Shown: positions 15,452 through 23,742 of the stretch, piece after piece | Layout of the letters: each line of letters opens with the position of its first letter | Position numbering within the stretch: the stretch's first letter is position 1 | Source of the DNA: Methanomethylovorans sp041447285 | Lineage (GTDB): Archaea; Halobacteriota; Methanosarcinia; Methanosarcinales; Methanosarcinaceae | DNA length: 64,000 nucleotides | Direction of reading: 5' to 3' | NCBI RefSeq assembly: GCF_041447285.1 | Contig: NZ_JBGMEB010000006.1 | Location: forward strand, 124,001-188,000 | Made by a program: the position numbers and the translations under genes | Notes under the pieces: generated by a model | The model's input: only the letters and a program-made list of their open reading frames with translations | Told to the model about the DNA's origin: nothing | Databases searched by the model: none

Positions 15452-17569
15452 TTAAGATTGAGTCTCCATGTACTCATCACATTTTTTCATAATAAAATCG
15501 GGTACAATATCAAATTCTCTAAAATCAAGGGCATAAAGAAAATCATTTTCGATATGATACGTTTCATCAATATACTTTAAAAGGACATCATCATTCAATC
15601 CTTTCCTCTTGCCGTATAATTCCAAGAATACTCTGAATAATTGGAGCTTTAGATAACTACAATTTTCATTATTATATGCATCTATCAACGATTTAGACTC
15701 CAATTCTAAATTTATTACATTCTCGTATGAGAAACTAGGAATACGATTTTTAATGTATGAAGTACCTAATTCAATTTCTGTAGGATCCATACGTAAAGCA
15801 GCATTGTCTATTTTTTCGTCTGGAATTTCCTTGCCATGAATTAGGCTCGATATAATACTATATGCAAATTCTTCTTCATCTGATTTCTGGGTGTGTTCAA
15901 TCAATTTTCGTATAGCTATAAGACGATGAATAGTATAAATTTCATCATCATCTATGATTTCATTAAGTAATTTAATATGTGATAACACCGCCTCCTTATT
16001 TATTTCTGTTTCTGTAATAATACCATTTTTATTTGCCAGATAAGTTGCAGATACAATATTTTCTATAGGTTTGCCATTTACTATAAAATCGATGACGGGC
16101 TCAAAGTCATGTGTGAGTAATAGTACTGTTTTTCTATAAAATGTTCTATCGTTCCCATTGTTCTTGAATAGTCTATTTACTATTGCATATTTTTTATCAC
16201 TATCAAATGAGGAAATGGGATCATCTAAAATGATAAGGTCTGCATTATTGCTAGTAGCATAATGCATGAATAGGACTAATGCAAAAGCGTTCTTCTCTCC
16301 CCAACTAAGGTGCCTTTTAATATCGTCAACTTCGTGTAAATTTTTGTTCACATCTTTGTATTTTAAAACTGTCTTTGACTTATTTTCCGATAGCACCTCA
16401 ATTAAAATCTCGTAGTTTATTCCAGAGGACTCAAGGAAATTGTTTATGTCCTCTTTATGTCTTTTTGCGGTAGCCTCAATTAATCCTTTTAACGTTCCTA
16501 CTTCTCTCTTTAGAGATGTAACTTCGACTAAAATTGAATCGATATTTTCTTTGATACGAGTGACTAGTTTTTTCATCTCAATACTGTCAAACACATCAAG
16601 TAACGAGTGATTTAGTTTTAAATCATTTAGTTTATCATCTAGAAGTGATATTTCTTCACTTCGTATTCTATATGAGTCAAAGTTGACTATTGCATTAATT
16701 TTCTTTTCGACATAATCAAGCTCATTTACAAATTGTTTCAATGTGCTGTATATTAAGTCTTCATCAGAACTATATTTTATGCAATTGATTAACAGCTCTA
16801 ATTTCGTCTCAGCGATATATTTTTTAAGTGCCTCAAAAAAACTAAGCATTTCCTTCATATTTTGAGCATTACTTTTTGTATAACATGCCATAAATGTGCT
16901 CTTTTCTGTATCGTAATAATCTTTGAGTTCCTCTGTACAGAAAGGACATTTATCGATATCATCAAATGCGAACCCTTTATTTTTCCAATCAATCCAATCA
17001 ACATTATAGTCGGATTCGATAAAAGGGCGAAATTTCTGCAAATTTGTAGGGATACTAAAAATATGATCTTTAGTAAGCAGACTTTTTATGAACGGAGTCT
17101 TTTTGATTTCACCATCATTATTTAATTTAATTTTTGAAATAACATTTCTGATGACTTCTCTCATCTCAGTGATTTCTTCATCTTGGCTTAGACCAATTCT
17201 CAAATCTTGCAACCTTTCATTTAGTGCCTCTAATTTTTCATCATAATTGTTTGACTTTATAAATACCTCGAAAGAGTTGTCGATAACTTCGTTTTTGAGG
17301 AAAACAATATTATTGACAAAATCTTCATTAAAAACAAACACGTTACCGATAGTTGGATTACTGCTTACATTCGGTTTTTCGTTTATACCATATGATTGCA
17401 AATCATCAAGAGTTTTTTCTTCTGAAGCCAATTGAATAGCTTTAGCAATAGTGGACTTTCCAGTTCCATTTGCAGCATATTTTACATTTAGAAAACCTGG
17501 TAATATTTTGATATTTGCTTTACAAATATTATTACAATTAGAAACTTCAAGTAAAAATGGCTCACTCAT
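15452..17569 (-). CDS. AAA_13-type ABC ATPase, RloC/PrrC-like anticodon-nuclease candidate
   Basis: A 705-residue protein. Walker A is ANGTGKST (33-40); a coiled-coil region with a CPFC zinc-hook-like motif (about 206-209) follows; the ABC signature LSWGEKNA is at about 421-428 and Walker B LIILDDP with the SSFDSD loop at about 443-456. After the ATPase, R554-x3-E558 and H578 (in RKLIE and SLIHG) recall the Arg-Glu-His triad of the anticodon nucleases PrrC and RloC. Family assignment to AAA_13 is firm; nuclease activity is inference. The gene is strongly AT-rich compared with the neighbouring replication module, suggesting separate acquisition. AGAGGGA precedes the ATG. Confidence 0.82.
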   Translation of the reverse strand: MSEPFLLEVSNCNNICKANIKILPGFLNVKYAANGTGKSTIAKAIQLASEEKTLDDLQSYGINEKPNVSSNPTIGNVFVFNEDFVNNIVFLKNEVIDNSFEVFIKSNNYDEKLEALNERLQDLRIGLSQDEEITEMREVIRNVISKIKLNNDGEIKKTPFIKSLLTKDHIFSIPTNLQKFRPFIESDYNVDWIDWKNKGFAFDDIDKCPFCTEELKDYYDTEKSTFMACYTKSNAQNMKEMLSFFEALKKYIAETKLELLINCIKYSSDEDLIYSTLKQFVNELDYVEKKINAIVNFDSYRIRSEEISLLDDKLNDLKLNHSLLDVFDSIEMKKLVTRIKENIDSILVEVTSLKREVGTLKGLIEATAKRHKEDINNFLESSGINYEILIEVLSENKSKTVLKYKDVNKNLHEVDDIKRHLSWGEKNAFALVLFMHYATSNNADLIILDDPISSFDSDKKYAIVNRLFKNNGNDRTFYRKTVLLLTHDFEPVIDFIVNGKPIENIVSATYLANKNGIITETEINKEAVLSHIKLLNEIIDDDEIYTIHRLIAIRKLIEHTQKSDEEEFAYSIISSLIHGKEIPDEKIDNAALRMDPTEIELGTSYIKNRIPSFSYENVINLELESKSLIDAYNNENCSYLKLQLFRVFLELYGKRKGLNDDVLLKYIDETYHIENDFLYALDFREFDIVPDFIMKKCDEYMETQS

Positions 17570-17748
17570 TATTTCCCTCTCTTTTCATCAATTTAGAGTT
17601 CAAATACAACACTCTATCACATAAAAAAATTAAGAATAATGGTATATGCCTTTTTCGAAATGTTTTGCGATATATTTAATTGTGTGGGTTGCTGACGTAA
17701 GTCTTAATTAATTATTCTCCATTATTTTATACCTCCGGCTATCCAAAT

Positions 17749-19197
17749 TTAACTAAACACCCTGCTATACCTCATAGTATTGTGATTAGATCGAACTCCA
17801 ATCATACGAGAAATGCCAAGATTTTTGAGTTCCTTTGATAATCTTTTTGCTTCTTGGTAAGTATCAACAATAATAGGTTCCATTTCAGAGACATTTTTAG
17901 TTTTAACTGGTTTTAGGTTCTTTTTACGTTCTCGGAAGGGGCGGATTATGCCGGAGTCCACGAAGTATTGGCCGAAGATCTTCTTGAAGCCGATCTTAAG
18001 GACGCTGCACAGGTCTGCGAGGGGTTTTTTGGCGGCTTCCCAGAGAGAGCGGGTCTTGAAAAAGACCTGGGTGCACTGGTGTCTTACGGTGTCCAGGATG
18101 CCTTCGGCTTTCCAGTGGTTGATGTACCGCCACAGGGACCGCTCCGGGATCTCGGTGCCTTCCTGGATGTCCCGGAAGTCTGCACAGCCTTCGGATTGCA
18201 GGGCTATGAATGCCAGGGCCTTGATGGCCTGCATGTTCTCCCCAAGGTCTATGTGCTGCACGCCGGATGTGGTGGTCTTGTAGTCCCACTGCGGAAGATC
18301 ATAGCGGTATTCAAAGATCTTCTCGGCATCGAAATAAGAATCAGAGACGTATTCAATGGGACCTATGAAGTTGATGAGCTTGATAAGCAGGTTATCCAGA
18401 TCCTTCTTGAGGTTCAGGTATTGGTTGATGGAAGGGTTCTGTTCTGAGTCCGACTTGAGGAATACCTCAAGTTTTGGGTGTCTTAAGGGATCTTCCGGTC
18501 TGCGGTCCAGGAAATTGGTGATCCTGTACGATTTGACAGAGTGATGATATTCTGTATTGATATTGCATACCGAGAAATTGGGATTATCGAGCTTGTACAT
18601 ATCGTACTTGCCGGAGCGCAGCGTTTTAACTAGCTTGGAATCTCCCAGCATGGACGACTCCTTTTCTATGGCCTGGAGCATGGTTACCATATCATGCTCG
18701 TGCTTTTCATGATACCGGATATGGCGGGCCATCTGGTAGATGGTGGACCTTGAACGGTCGATAGAGTGTTGAAACCTGTCTGCATCGATGTACCGCATGA
18801 ACTCCCAGATAATATTGAAATGCTCATCCAGGTCGATGTAAGATGACTGGATGTGGATGTTCACACCCACAGAAGGTAGGTTAAGCAGTTTACCTGTCTT
18901 TGTTTTCGTACCTTTGCCAAACAAAGGCTTGATGGTATAAGTGCATTTACTGGCACCTTCCTTATCGGTCCATTGCAGCATATACTCAAAGGCCAGTTTC
19001 TTGGTTTTTGGATTGTACAGTCCGCCCTGCTTGCTCCAGAACTTGAAGACCCGGTCCCCTAATTTGATATGGTGGTTGTAGCGGTCTGTGACATTGTCAG
19101 AGTAGTAACTGACCACCGCATAATAAAAGTCCAGGTCTGTTACATGGAAGTAACAGCCGAACTCATGAGTGACCGGCAGGGCGAACTTGTGCAGCAT
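17749..19197 (-). CDS. Replication-initiator candidate of the inovirus-like element
   Basis: A 482-residue protein. It starts with a beta-rich region containing HEFGCYFHVTD; the middle has VGVNIHIQSSYIDLDEHF, RSTIYQMARHIRYHEKHEH and LRHPKLEVF; near residues 330-385 a winged-helix-like segment (FRDIQEGTEIPERSLWRYIN) precedes a basic tail. The middle motifs resemble a large uncharacterised family on haloarchaeal plasmids and proviruses (recalled as DUF7845). No rolling-circle H-u-H plus tyrosine motif can be assigned with confidence; the HEKHEH cluster and downstream tyrosines are candidates. It closes the small-gene operon, the place of a replication gene. Function is inference. Confidence 0.6.
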   Translation of the reverse strand: MLHKFALPVTHEFGCYFHVTDLDFYYAVVSYYSDNVTDRYNHHIKLGDRVFKFWSKQGGLYNPKTKKLAFEYMLQWTDKEGASKCTYTIKPLFGKGTKTKTGKLLNLPSVGVNIHIQSSYIDLDEHFNIIWEFMRYIDADRFQHSIDRSRSTIYQMARHIRYHEKHEHDMVTMLQAIEKESSMLGDSKLVKTLRSGKYDMYKLDNPNFSVCNINTEYHHSVKSYRITNFLDRRPEDPLRHPKLEVFLKSDSEQNPSINQYLNLKKDLDNLLIKLINFIGPIEYVSDSYFDAEKIFEYRYDLPQWDYKTTTSGVQHIDLGENMQAIKALAFIALQSEGCADFRDIQEGTEIPERSLWRYINHWKAEGILDTVRHQCTQVFFKTRSLWEAAKKPLADLCSVLKIGFKKIFGQYFVDSGIIRPFRERKKNLKPVKTKNVSEMEPIIVDTYQEAKRLSKELKNLGISRMIGVRSNHNTMRYSRVFS

Positions 19198-19232
19198 ACG
19201 CAGGTAAATTAAACTGGAGGGTCTGCTTGCGA

Positions 19233-19421
19233 TCAGTCCGCTGCTGGCCTGATGATACCATACGGCCCTTTATCATCATGGCCAAGCTCGAACCTGACAC
19301 ACCTTACCTTAAGATTCCCTTCCAGATCCTTGATCCCCAGGGAACAGGCCAGCTCTGACGGCAGGGTTACATACATCCCGCTGCCGTTATTGTGCTTGAT
19401 ACGGTATTTTGCTCGTGCCAT
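19233..19421 (-). CDS. AbrB-like DNA-binding protein
   Basis: A 62-residue protein with the swapped-hairpin AbrB/MazE pattern: basic start MARAKYRIKHN, then GSGMYVTLPSELACSLGIKD, a strand, and a short C-terminal strand. Start chosen at the ATG that overlaps the upstream TGA by one base, with GGTGGTG upstream; the longer frame is unlikely. In the replication module it is the obvious regulator, and a palindrome lies at the operon promoter (20125-20142). Autoregulation is inference. Confidence 0.75.
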   Translation of the reverse strand: MARAKYRIKHNNGSGMYVTLPSELACSLGIKDLEGNLKVRCVRFELGHDDKGPYGIIRPAAD

Positions 19422-19747
19422 CACACCACCCCTGCAAGCTGGAATAGGGAAGATCCCCACAGGATCACAAGCATATTGCTGACCGTGGCGATCACTCCAA
19501 TACCTGCTATGGAGTGCCTGCAGATATCCCAGGAAAGCTTTCTTTGTTGCAGGGATCTGTAGACAACAAACAGCAGGATTAGAAAGACCAGCTTCAGGAT
19601 AACCGCTATTGTAAAGCTTATCAGGAAAGGATTTGCTTCATAAGCACCCAGTCTTAAGGCTGCCTGGGTACTGATCAGGTCCCCTATGATATAGAAGAAG
19701 ATGATGTACCTAACCTCATGCAGAAAAGAGGATATGACAGGTATCAT
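19421..19747 (-). CDS. Small membrane protein, DUF5658-like
   Basis: A 108-residue protein with about three to four membrane helices. The segment GDLISTQAALRLGAYEANP (D-x-x-S-T, then G-x-x-E-x-N-P) matches the pattern of archaeal DUF5658 proteins. It overlaps its neighbours by 1 and 4 nt within the replication operon. Function unknown; small membrane proteins are frequent in filamentous virus genomes, so a role in assembly or superinfection immunity is possible. Confidence 0.7.
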   Translation of the reverse strand: MIPVISSFLHEVRYIIFFYIIGDLISTQAALRLGAYEANPFLISFTIAVILKLVFLILLFVVYRSLQQRKLSWDICRHSIAGIGVIATVSNMLVILWGSSLFQLAGVV

Positions 19748-19890
19748 CTTGATACCTCTTTTTGTTCGGGGACAGGGATCAGCATCACTCTATGCTTCTG
19801 TGAAGTGTAGAACACTCCCTCGCTAAATCCCAGTATCTCCTCTGTGGATCCGGAATGTTCCTTGAAAGGCCGCAGGATAAGCCTTGACAT
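19744..19890 (-). CDS. Small protein, 48 residues, in the replication operon
   Basis: A short frame joining two clear genes: its ATG overlaps the upstream TGA (TGATG) and its own TGA overlaps the next ATG (ATGA). GGGGGTGG lies just before the start. The product begins MSRLILRPFKEHSGSTEEIL and contains VFYTSQKHRVMLIPVPEQ. No family recognised. Coupling on both sides supports expression. Confidence 0.65.
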   Translation of the reverse strand: MSRLILRPFKEHSGSTEEILGFSEGVFYTSQKHRVMLIPVPEQKEVSR

Positions 19891-20102
19891 CACGCCACCC
19901 CCGCGAGATGTTTAATTGTTCTTGCTACACGCTTGTTCCAGTCAGAACCAAACTCAGCATCATTGTCAATGAGGTCTCTGTTGTCATCGTAGATAAGACA
20001 GGCTATATCGCGGGATCTTTCAGAAATGTCTTTCAGAGAGGCTTCACAGCCTCTGACAGACATAGCTGAAGCTACGTCTAATGAGTTTTCAATATTCGAC
20101 AT
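19890..20102 (-). CDS. Small protein, 70 residues, first gene of the replication operon
   Basis: Largely helical and acidic, no membrane segment, no recognised domain. AAGGAG stands 11 nt before the ATG, and a strong TATA box plus palindrome lie upstream, making this the leader gene of a five-gene operon that ends with the replication-initiator candidate. Confidence 0.65.
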   Translation of the reverse strand: MSNIENSLDVASAMSVRGCEASLKDISERSRDIACLIYDDNRDLIDNDAEFGSDWNKRVARTIKHLAGVA

Positions 20103-20120
20103 AATAGTTTGCTCCTTAGT

Positions 20121-20175
20121 TTACGTCATGTTGGCGCATGACAATGTAAAAATTGGTGGAATAATATATAAGAGT
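20121..20175 (-). promoter_or_regulatory. Promoter and palindromic operator of the replication operon
   Basis: On the minus strand a strong archaeal TATA box TTATATAT (20164-20171) is followed about 25-45 nt downstream by GTCATG-N6-CATGAC (20125-20130 and 20137-20142), itself framed by TTTAC and GTAAA. The palindrome falls around the expected transcription start, where a repressor would block initiation. Confidence 0.6.
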
Positions 20176-20200
20176 TACTATTGAAATTGGAGAGAAGGGA

Positions 20201-22822
20201 TTATTTACCTAGTTTAAGTAGAAGTGATGTTAAACTGTTTAGATTGTTTATATAATCTGGATGCCCAGAACCAAGTGTTTTTTCAAGGATTGTTAGAACG
20301 CGTTCGTATAGAGGTAATGCTTGCTCATACTTTCCCATTGATTTATAATGTTCAGCCAGATTGCTAAGGGTATTTGCAACATCTGGATGTTCAGTACCAA
20401 GCGTTTCCTCACGAATTACCAGAGCACGTTCGTACAGAGGTAATGCCTGATCATACTTTCCCATTGAATCATAGAGGCCAGCCAGATTATTGAGGATAGT
20501 TGCAACATTCGGATGCTCAGTACCAAACTTTTCCTCAAGAATTGTGAGAGCGCGTTGGCACAGAGGTAATGCTTTTTCAGACTTTTCCATTGAATAATAG
20601 AGTAAAGCTAGACTGTTAAGGCTGTTTGCAACATCTGGATGTTCAGAACCAAGTGTTTTCTCACGGATTGCCAGAGCGCGTTGGCACAGAGGTAATGCAT
20701 CTTCACACCTTCCCATTGATCTATAAAGTTCAGCTAGATTGTTAAGGCTAATTGCAACATCAGGATGCTCAGAGCCAAGTGTTTTCTCACGGATTGCCAG
20801 AGCGCGTCCGTACAGAGGTAATGCTTGCTCATATCTTCCTTTGGAATAATGTATCCCAGCCAGATTATTGAGGCTGGCTGCAACATTCGGATGCTCAGTA
20901 CCAAACTTTTCCTCAAGAATTGCAAGAGATCGCTGGTACAAAGGCAATGCTTCCTTATACCTTCCTATTGATTCATATAGTCCAGCCAGATTGTTGAGGC
21001 TGGTTGCTACATCTGGATGCTTATTCCCAAGCATTTTCTCACTTATTGCAAGAGATCGTTGGTACAGAGGCAATGCTTCTTCATACCTTCCCTTTAATTT
21101 ATAGAGGCCAGCCAGATTATTGAGGCTGATTGCAACATCTGGATGCTCAGTACCAAGTGTTTTCTCACGTGTTGCTAGGGAGCGTTCGTACAGAGGTAAT
21201 GCTTGCTCATACCTTCCTGCAGAATGATAGAGTAAAGCCAGATTGTTGAGGCTGGTTGCAACATCAGGGTGCTCAGAACCAAGTGTTGTCTCAAGGATGT
21301 TAAGAATGCCATCTGATAAAGGAATTAAGAAATGCCACAATCCAGCTTTATTGAATATTTCCCTTCTTTTAGAGAACCACGAGAACAAATATTCAATTTC
21401 TATGAATTGTTTTCCATGATAAAAAGCTTCATTAAAGGCAGTTTTGTGTATCTCTTGTATATTTTTAATATCAATAGCATCTAGCTGTTGATTATAGTAA
21501 TTGAACAAAAAAGTGTGAACTTTTTCTTTCTGTTCTGGTTTTTGATTTTCTTGAAGGCTTTTCCTCATTAATGGATACATATTCCATTTCCCATCACTAT
21601 TTTCTTTCATGAAAGAAAAGCGATGCAACTCATCGAATGCTCCTTCTGATTTAGGATAATTTGTTCCGAATTCGTCAATTAAGAGATTAAACAAATTATG
21701 ATCCCATAAATTTGCATTAGATAATATTAGCAAAGTTGATCTTTCAGCCGCATCCAGATAATGGAAAAAACTATCGAATATTTCAGAACGGGTTTTTGGA
21801 AAATCTTCAGGTACTGGTTCTCTTTTGGCCTTAATATTCCAGTACGTGTCTACTGAAAGGGCAAGATAAAATGGATAACATTCACTTGCTTCAATAATTA
21901 GAGATTGAATCTCTTTTTCATCTACTCCACATAACTCTAAAAATTCAGTACAATACTCCTTAGGAAGAATTCCAATTTCATACTGAGCTAGGTTATTATC
22001 CCATTCGTTGCCTATTTCATTCCATCTGAGCTTATTTTGTCCGCAGATAATCCAGGAAATCTTTTCATAACATTCCATGTTTTTAGAACATTCTATAATA
22101 CTTCTTATCCATTCATCCCTTGAATTGAAATTGCCTATATCTCTTGCTTCTTCCCAGAGTGCTTCATATGTATCAATGAAAATAACTGCTGTTTTTGATT
22201 TATTTTCAAAATGATCTTTTAAATCTTTGAAGAAAAATATCGACAATAGATGTTCAATTTGAACTGGAGTAGCTTCCTCCAATATATATTTAAATTTAAG
22301 ACCTTCTTCTATCCACCATTTTTTGAGCATCGCAGGAGCATGAAGTAGATAGTTGTAAATATCTACAACCGATTTGAGGGGCGTATCTCCTTTAATGGTT
22401 CCTTGCATGAAGTCAATAGTACCATGATCTTCAATCGAACTATATTTTTCTTTTAAAATAGCCTTCTCGGGATTGTTTTTTCTCATATAGTATTTAAGTA
22501 CAATATCGAAATAATCGAATTTGACCTTATAGTTCTTAACTAATTGATTGCGCAGAGAAAAAAGGAAAGTCCCTATTTCTCGTTGCGTTTTAGCGTTAAA
22601 ATCAACATTTACCCAAATAACGTCCGGGTATTCGTCTGTTAATATACTTTGAAGTTCTTGCTGTAATTTGCTCTTTCCAATCCCTGAAATTCCCCAGTAA
22701 TGGAGAACATTGTACTTCTTTTGTTCAGAATTCTCCAGAAAGTCTTGGAAGATCCGTTTGCATTCTTCTCTATCTACAAAAGGAAATTTTCTCAGAGAAT
22801 AAGAGCTTGAAGCAATTACCAC
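20201..22822 (-). CDS. STAND-type NTPase with C-terminal kinesin-light-chain TPR array
   Basis: An 873-residue protein. The N-terminal ATPase has Walker A GISGIGKS (44-51), a Walker B-like TAVIFIDTYEA (about 211-221) and a winged-helix-like region to about residue 480. It is followed by eight and a half 42-residue TPR units of the form LG-x-EHPDVA-x-SLNNLA-x-LY...ALPLY-x-R-x-LA. The repeats are highly alike at DNA level (126-bp period). GTG start with AGAGGTG just upstream. No N-terminal nuclease or TIR domain is present. STAND proteins with repeat sensors include the Avs antiphage proteins; next to a nuclease gene and the provirus a defence role is plausible but not proven. Confidence 0.82.
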   Translation of the reverse strand: MVIASSSYSLRKFPFVDREECKRIFQDFLENSEQKKYNVLHYWGISGIGKSKLQQELQSILTDEYPDVIWVNVDFNAKTQREIGTFLFSLRNQLVKNYKVKFDYFDIVLKYYMRKNNPEKAILKEKYSSIEDHGTIDFMQGTIKGDTPLKSVVDIYNYLLHAPAMLKKWWIEEGLKFKYILEEATPVQIEHLLSIFFFKDLKDHFENKSKTAVIFIDTYEALWEEARDIGNFNSRDEWIRSIIECSKNMECYEKISWIICGQNKLRWNEIGNEWDNNLAQYEIGILPKEYCTEFLELCGVDEKEIQSLIIEASECYPFYLALSVDTYWNIKAKREPVPEDFPKTRSEIFDSFFHYLDAAERSTLLILSNANLWDHNLFNLLIDEFGTNYPKSEGAFDELHRFSFMKENSDGKWNMYPLMRKSLQENQKPEQKEKVHTFLFNYYNQQLDAIDIKNIQEIHKTAFNEAFYHGKQFIEIEYLFSWFSKRREIFNKAGLWHFLIPLSDGILNILETTLGSEHPDVATSLNNLALLYHSAGRYEQALPLYERSLATREKTLGTEHPDVAISLNNLAGLYKLKGRYEEALPLYQRSLAISEKMLGNKHPDVATSLNNLAGLYESIGRYKEALPLYQRSLAILEEKFGTEHPNVAASLNNLAGIHYSKGRYEQALPLYGRALAIREKTLGSEHPDVAISLNNLAELYRSMGRCEDALPLCQRALAIREKTLGSEHPDVANSLNSLALLYYSMEKSEKALPLCQRALTILEEKFGTEHPNVATILNNLAGLYDSMGKYDQALPLYERALVIREETLGTEHPDVANTLSNLAEHYKSMGKYEQALPLYERVLTILEKTLGSGHPDYINNLNSLTSLLLKLGK

Positions 22823-22982
22823 ACTTTACACCTCTAGCAAGTAAGCAGTGGAACAATATAACCATTTTTATTTTTGCAAGCAGAGCATAAAAAGATCCTT
22901 GTATTATGGGCAATTATACGTTTCATTATAATCTATTAAAATATAGAAAATATTATAATACTGGGCGTATAGTATATTATTT

Positions 22983-23486
22983 ATGAGCTTATCACGGAAA
23001 ATAGGAAAAATAATTGATGTAATACTTGAAGATGGAAATGTCGAAAAAGGTGATGAGTTTGAGAAGTATGTTGTAGATCTTTTTGATGAGAATTACTTCT
23101 CGGTTGAACAATGGACAACAGATATCGCAAGAAAACATGACCGTTTTGTTGAATCAGATTGTAATCCAGATCTGGTGATGCGATATACTTATAAAGGCAG
23201 AGATGAACGTTTCTGTGTCGAGTGTAAATTCAGATCGGACTTATATCAGGACAAGCTTAACTGGACAAATCCTGAACAGTTAGAAAGATACAGGGAATAT
23301 GAACGGGAAAGTGGTCTTCCATTCTTTGTTGTTATTGGCTTGGGAGGAGAGCCTGACTATCCGGAAAGAATGTTCTGTATTCCTCTTGAAGAAGCAAATT
23401 ATCCTGCTCTTTATCCAAGTGTCTTTGAAAGGTTCGAAAGAGATCCGGAAAAACCCTTTTTCTGGAGTAATGGGTATTTGTCATGA
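22983..23486 (+). CDS. PD-(D/E)XK nuclease-fold protein (restriction-endonuclease-like)
   Basis: A 167-residue protein with the nuclease core NPD (about residues 60-62) followed by FCVECKF (E-x-K, about 78-84), then LERYREYERESG and FFVVIGLGGEPDYPE, the pattern of Mrr/Holliday-type restriction-fold proteins. N-terminal residues 1-40 are helical. The ATG has no ribosome binding site; the AT-rich run just upstream (ATTATAATACTGGGCGTATAG) suggests a leaderless transcript. Divergent from the STAND gene. A truncated relative lies at 13100-13339. Substrate unknown. Confidence 0.75.
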   Translation: MSLSRKIGKIIDVILEDGNVEKGDEFEKYVVDLFDENYFSVEQWTTDIARKHDRFVESDCNPDLVMRYTYKGRDERFCVECKFRSDLYQDKLNWTNPEQLERYREYERESGLPFFVVIGLGGEPDYPERMFCIPLEEANYPALYPSVFERFERDPEKPFFWSNGYLS

Positions 23487-23614
23487 TCCTACTTGCTAGA
23501 GAGACACTCTATCCTTTCTTTTTTAACCTTCATTTTACTCCTTTCTCTAGGTTTACAAATGTCCTATAACAGGCAAATCTCATCATAATGAGAATAAGCA
23601 TATCTAATAGTATA

Positions 23615-23635
23615 GAAATGATTATATACTTATTT
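23615..23635 (+). promoter_or_regulatory. TATA promoter for the small zinc-ribbon gene
   Basis: ATTATATACTTAT (23621-23633) is a good archaeal TATA box. It implies a 5' leader of roughly 85-95 nt before the ATG at 23743. Confidence 0.4.
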
Positions 23636-23742
23636 TGAGAAGGTATGTATCAGATCAATAGCAAGGTGACGGAACCACAAAGAGATTCAAAAGGTCGAAA
23701 GTGGGTTCCTCGCCTGAAAAAAGAAAGAGGAGAAAAACAATC

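Larger units (their letters stand above)
6325..20180 (-). mobile_element. Integrated inovirus-like element, split by accessory cargo
   Basis: Minus-strand order from 20.1 kb down: small regulators, replication-initiator candidate, [cargo], small basic protein, tiny coat protein with leader peptide, secreted one-TM protein, anchored adsorption-like protein, multi-TM protein, small proteins, Zot-like ATPase. That is the M13-type order (replication, ssDNA binding, major coat, adsorption, minor coat, gene I ATPase). Both modules are compact, with 1-4 nt overlaps throughout. Inovirus-like proviruses are known in methanogenic archaea (Methanolobus; survey by Roux and colleagues, 2019). No integrase, transposase or clear attachment repeat is visible, so the ends are approximate. 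The 11.0-17.6 kb cargo is AT-rich and could be a later insertion. Confidence 0.7.

Noticed and set aside
17639..17650. 12-base match ATGGTATATGCC shared with 30839-30850
   Set aside because: A shared 12-mer is expected many times by chance in 64 kb.
17968..18447. 159-codon frame opposite the replication-initiator candidate
   Set aside because: Lies antisense to a longer frame that closes an operon; no ribosome binding site.
6044..20200. Attachment-site direct repeats or a dif-like site bounding the element
   Set aside because: Reading both edges I found no shared repeat long enough to trust; a computed comparison with an empty site is needed. No integrase gene was seen either.
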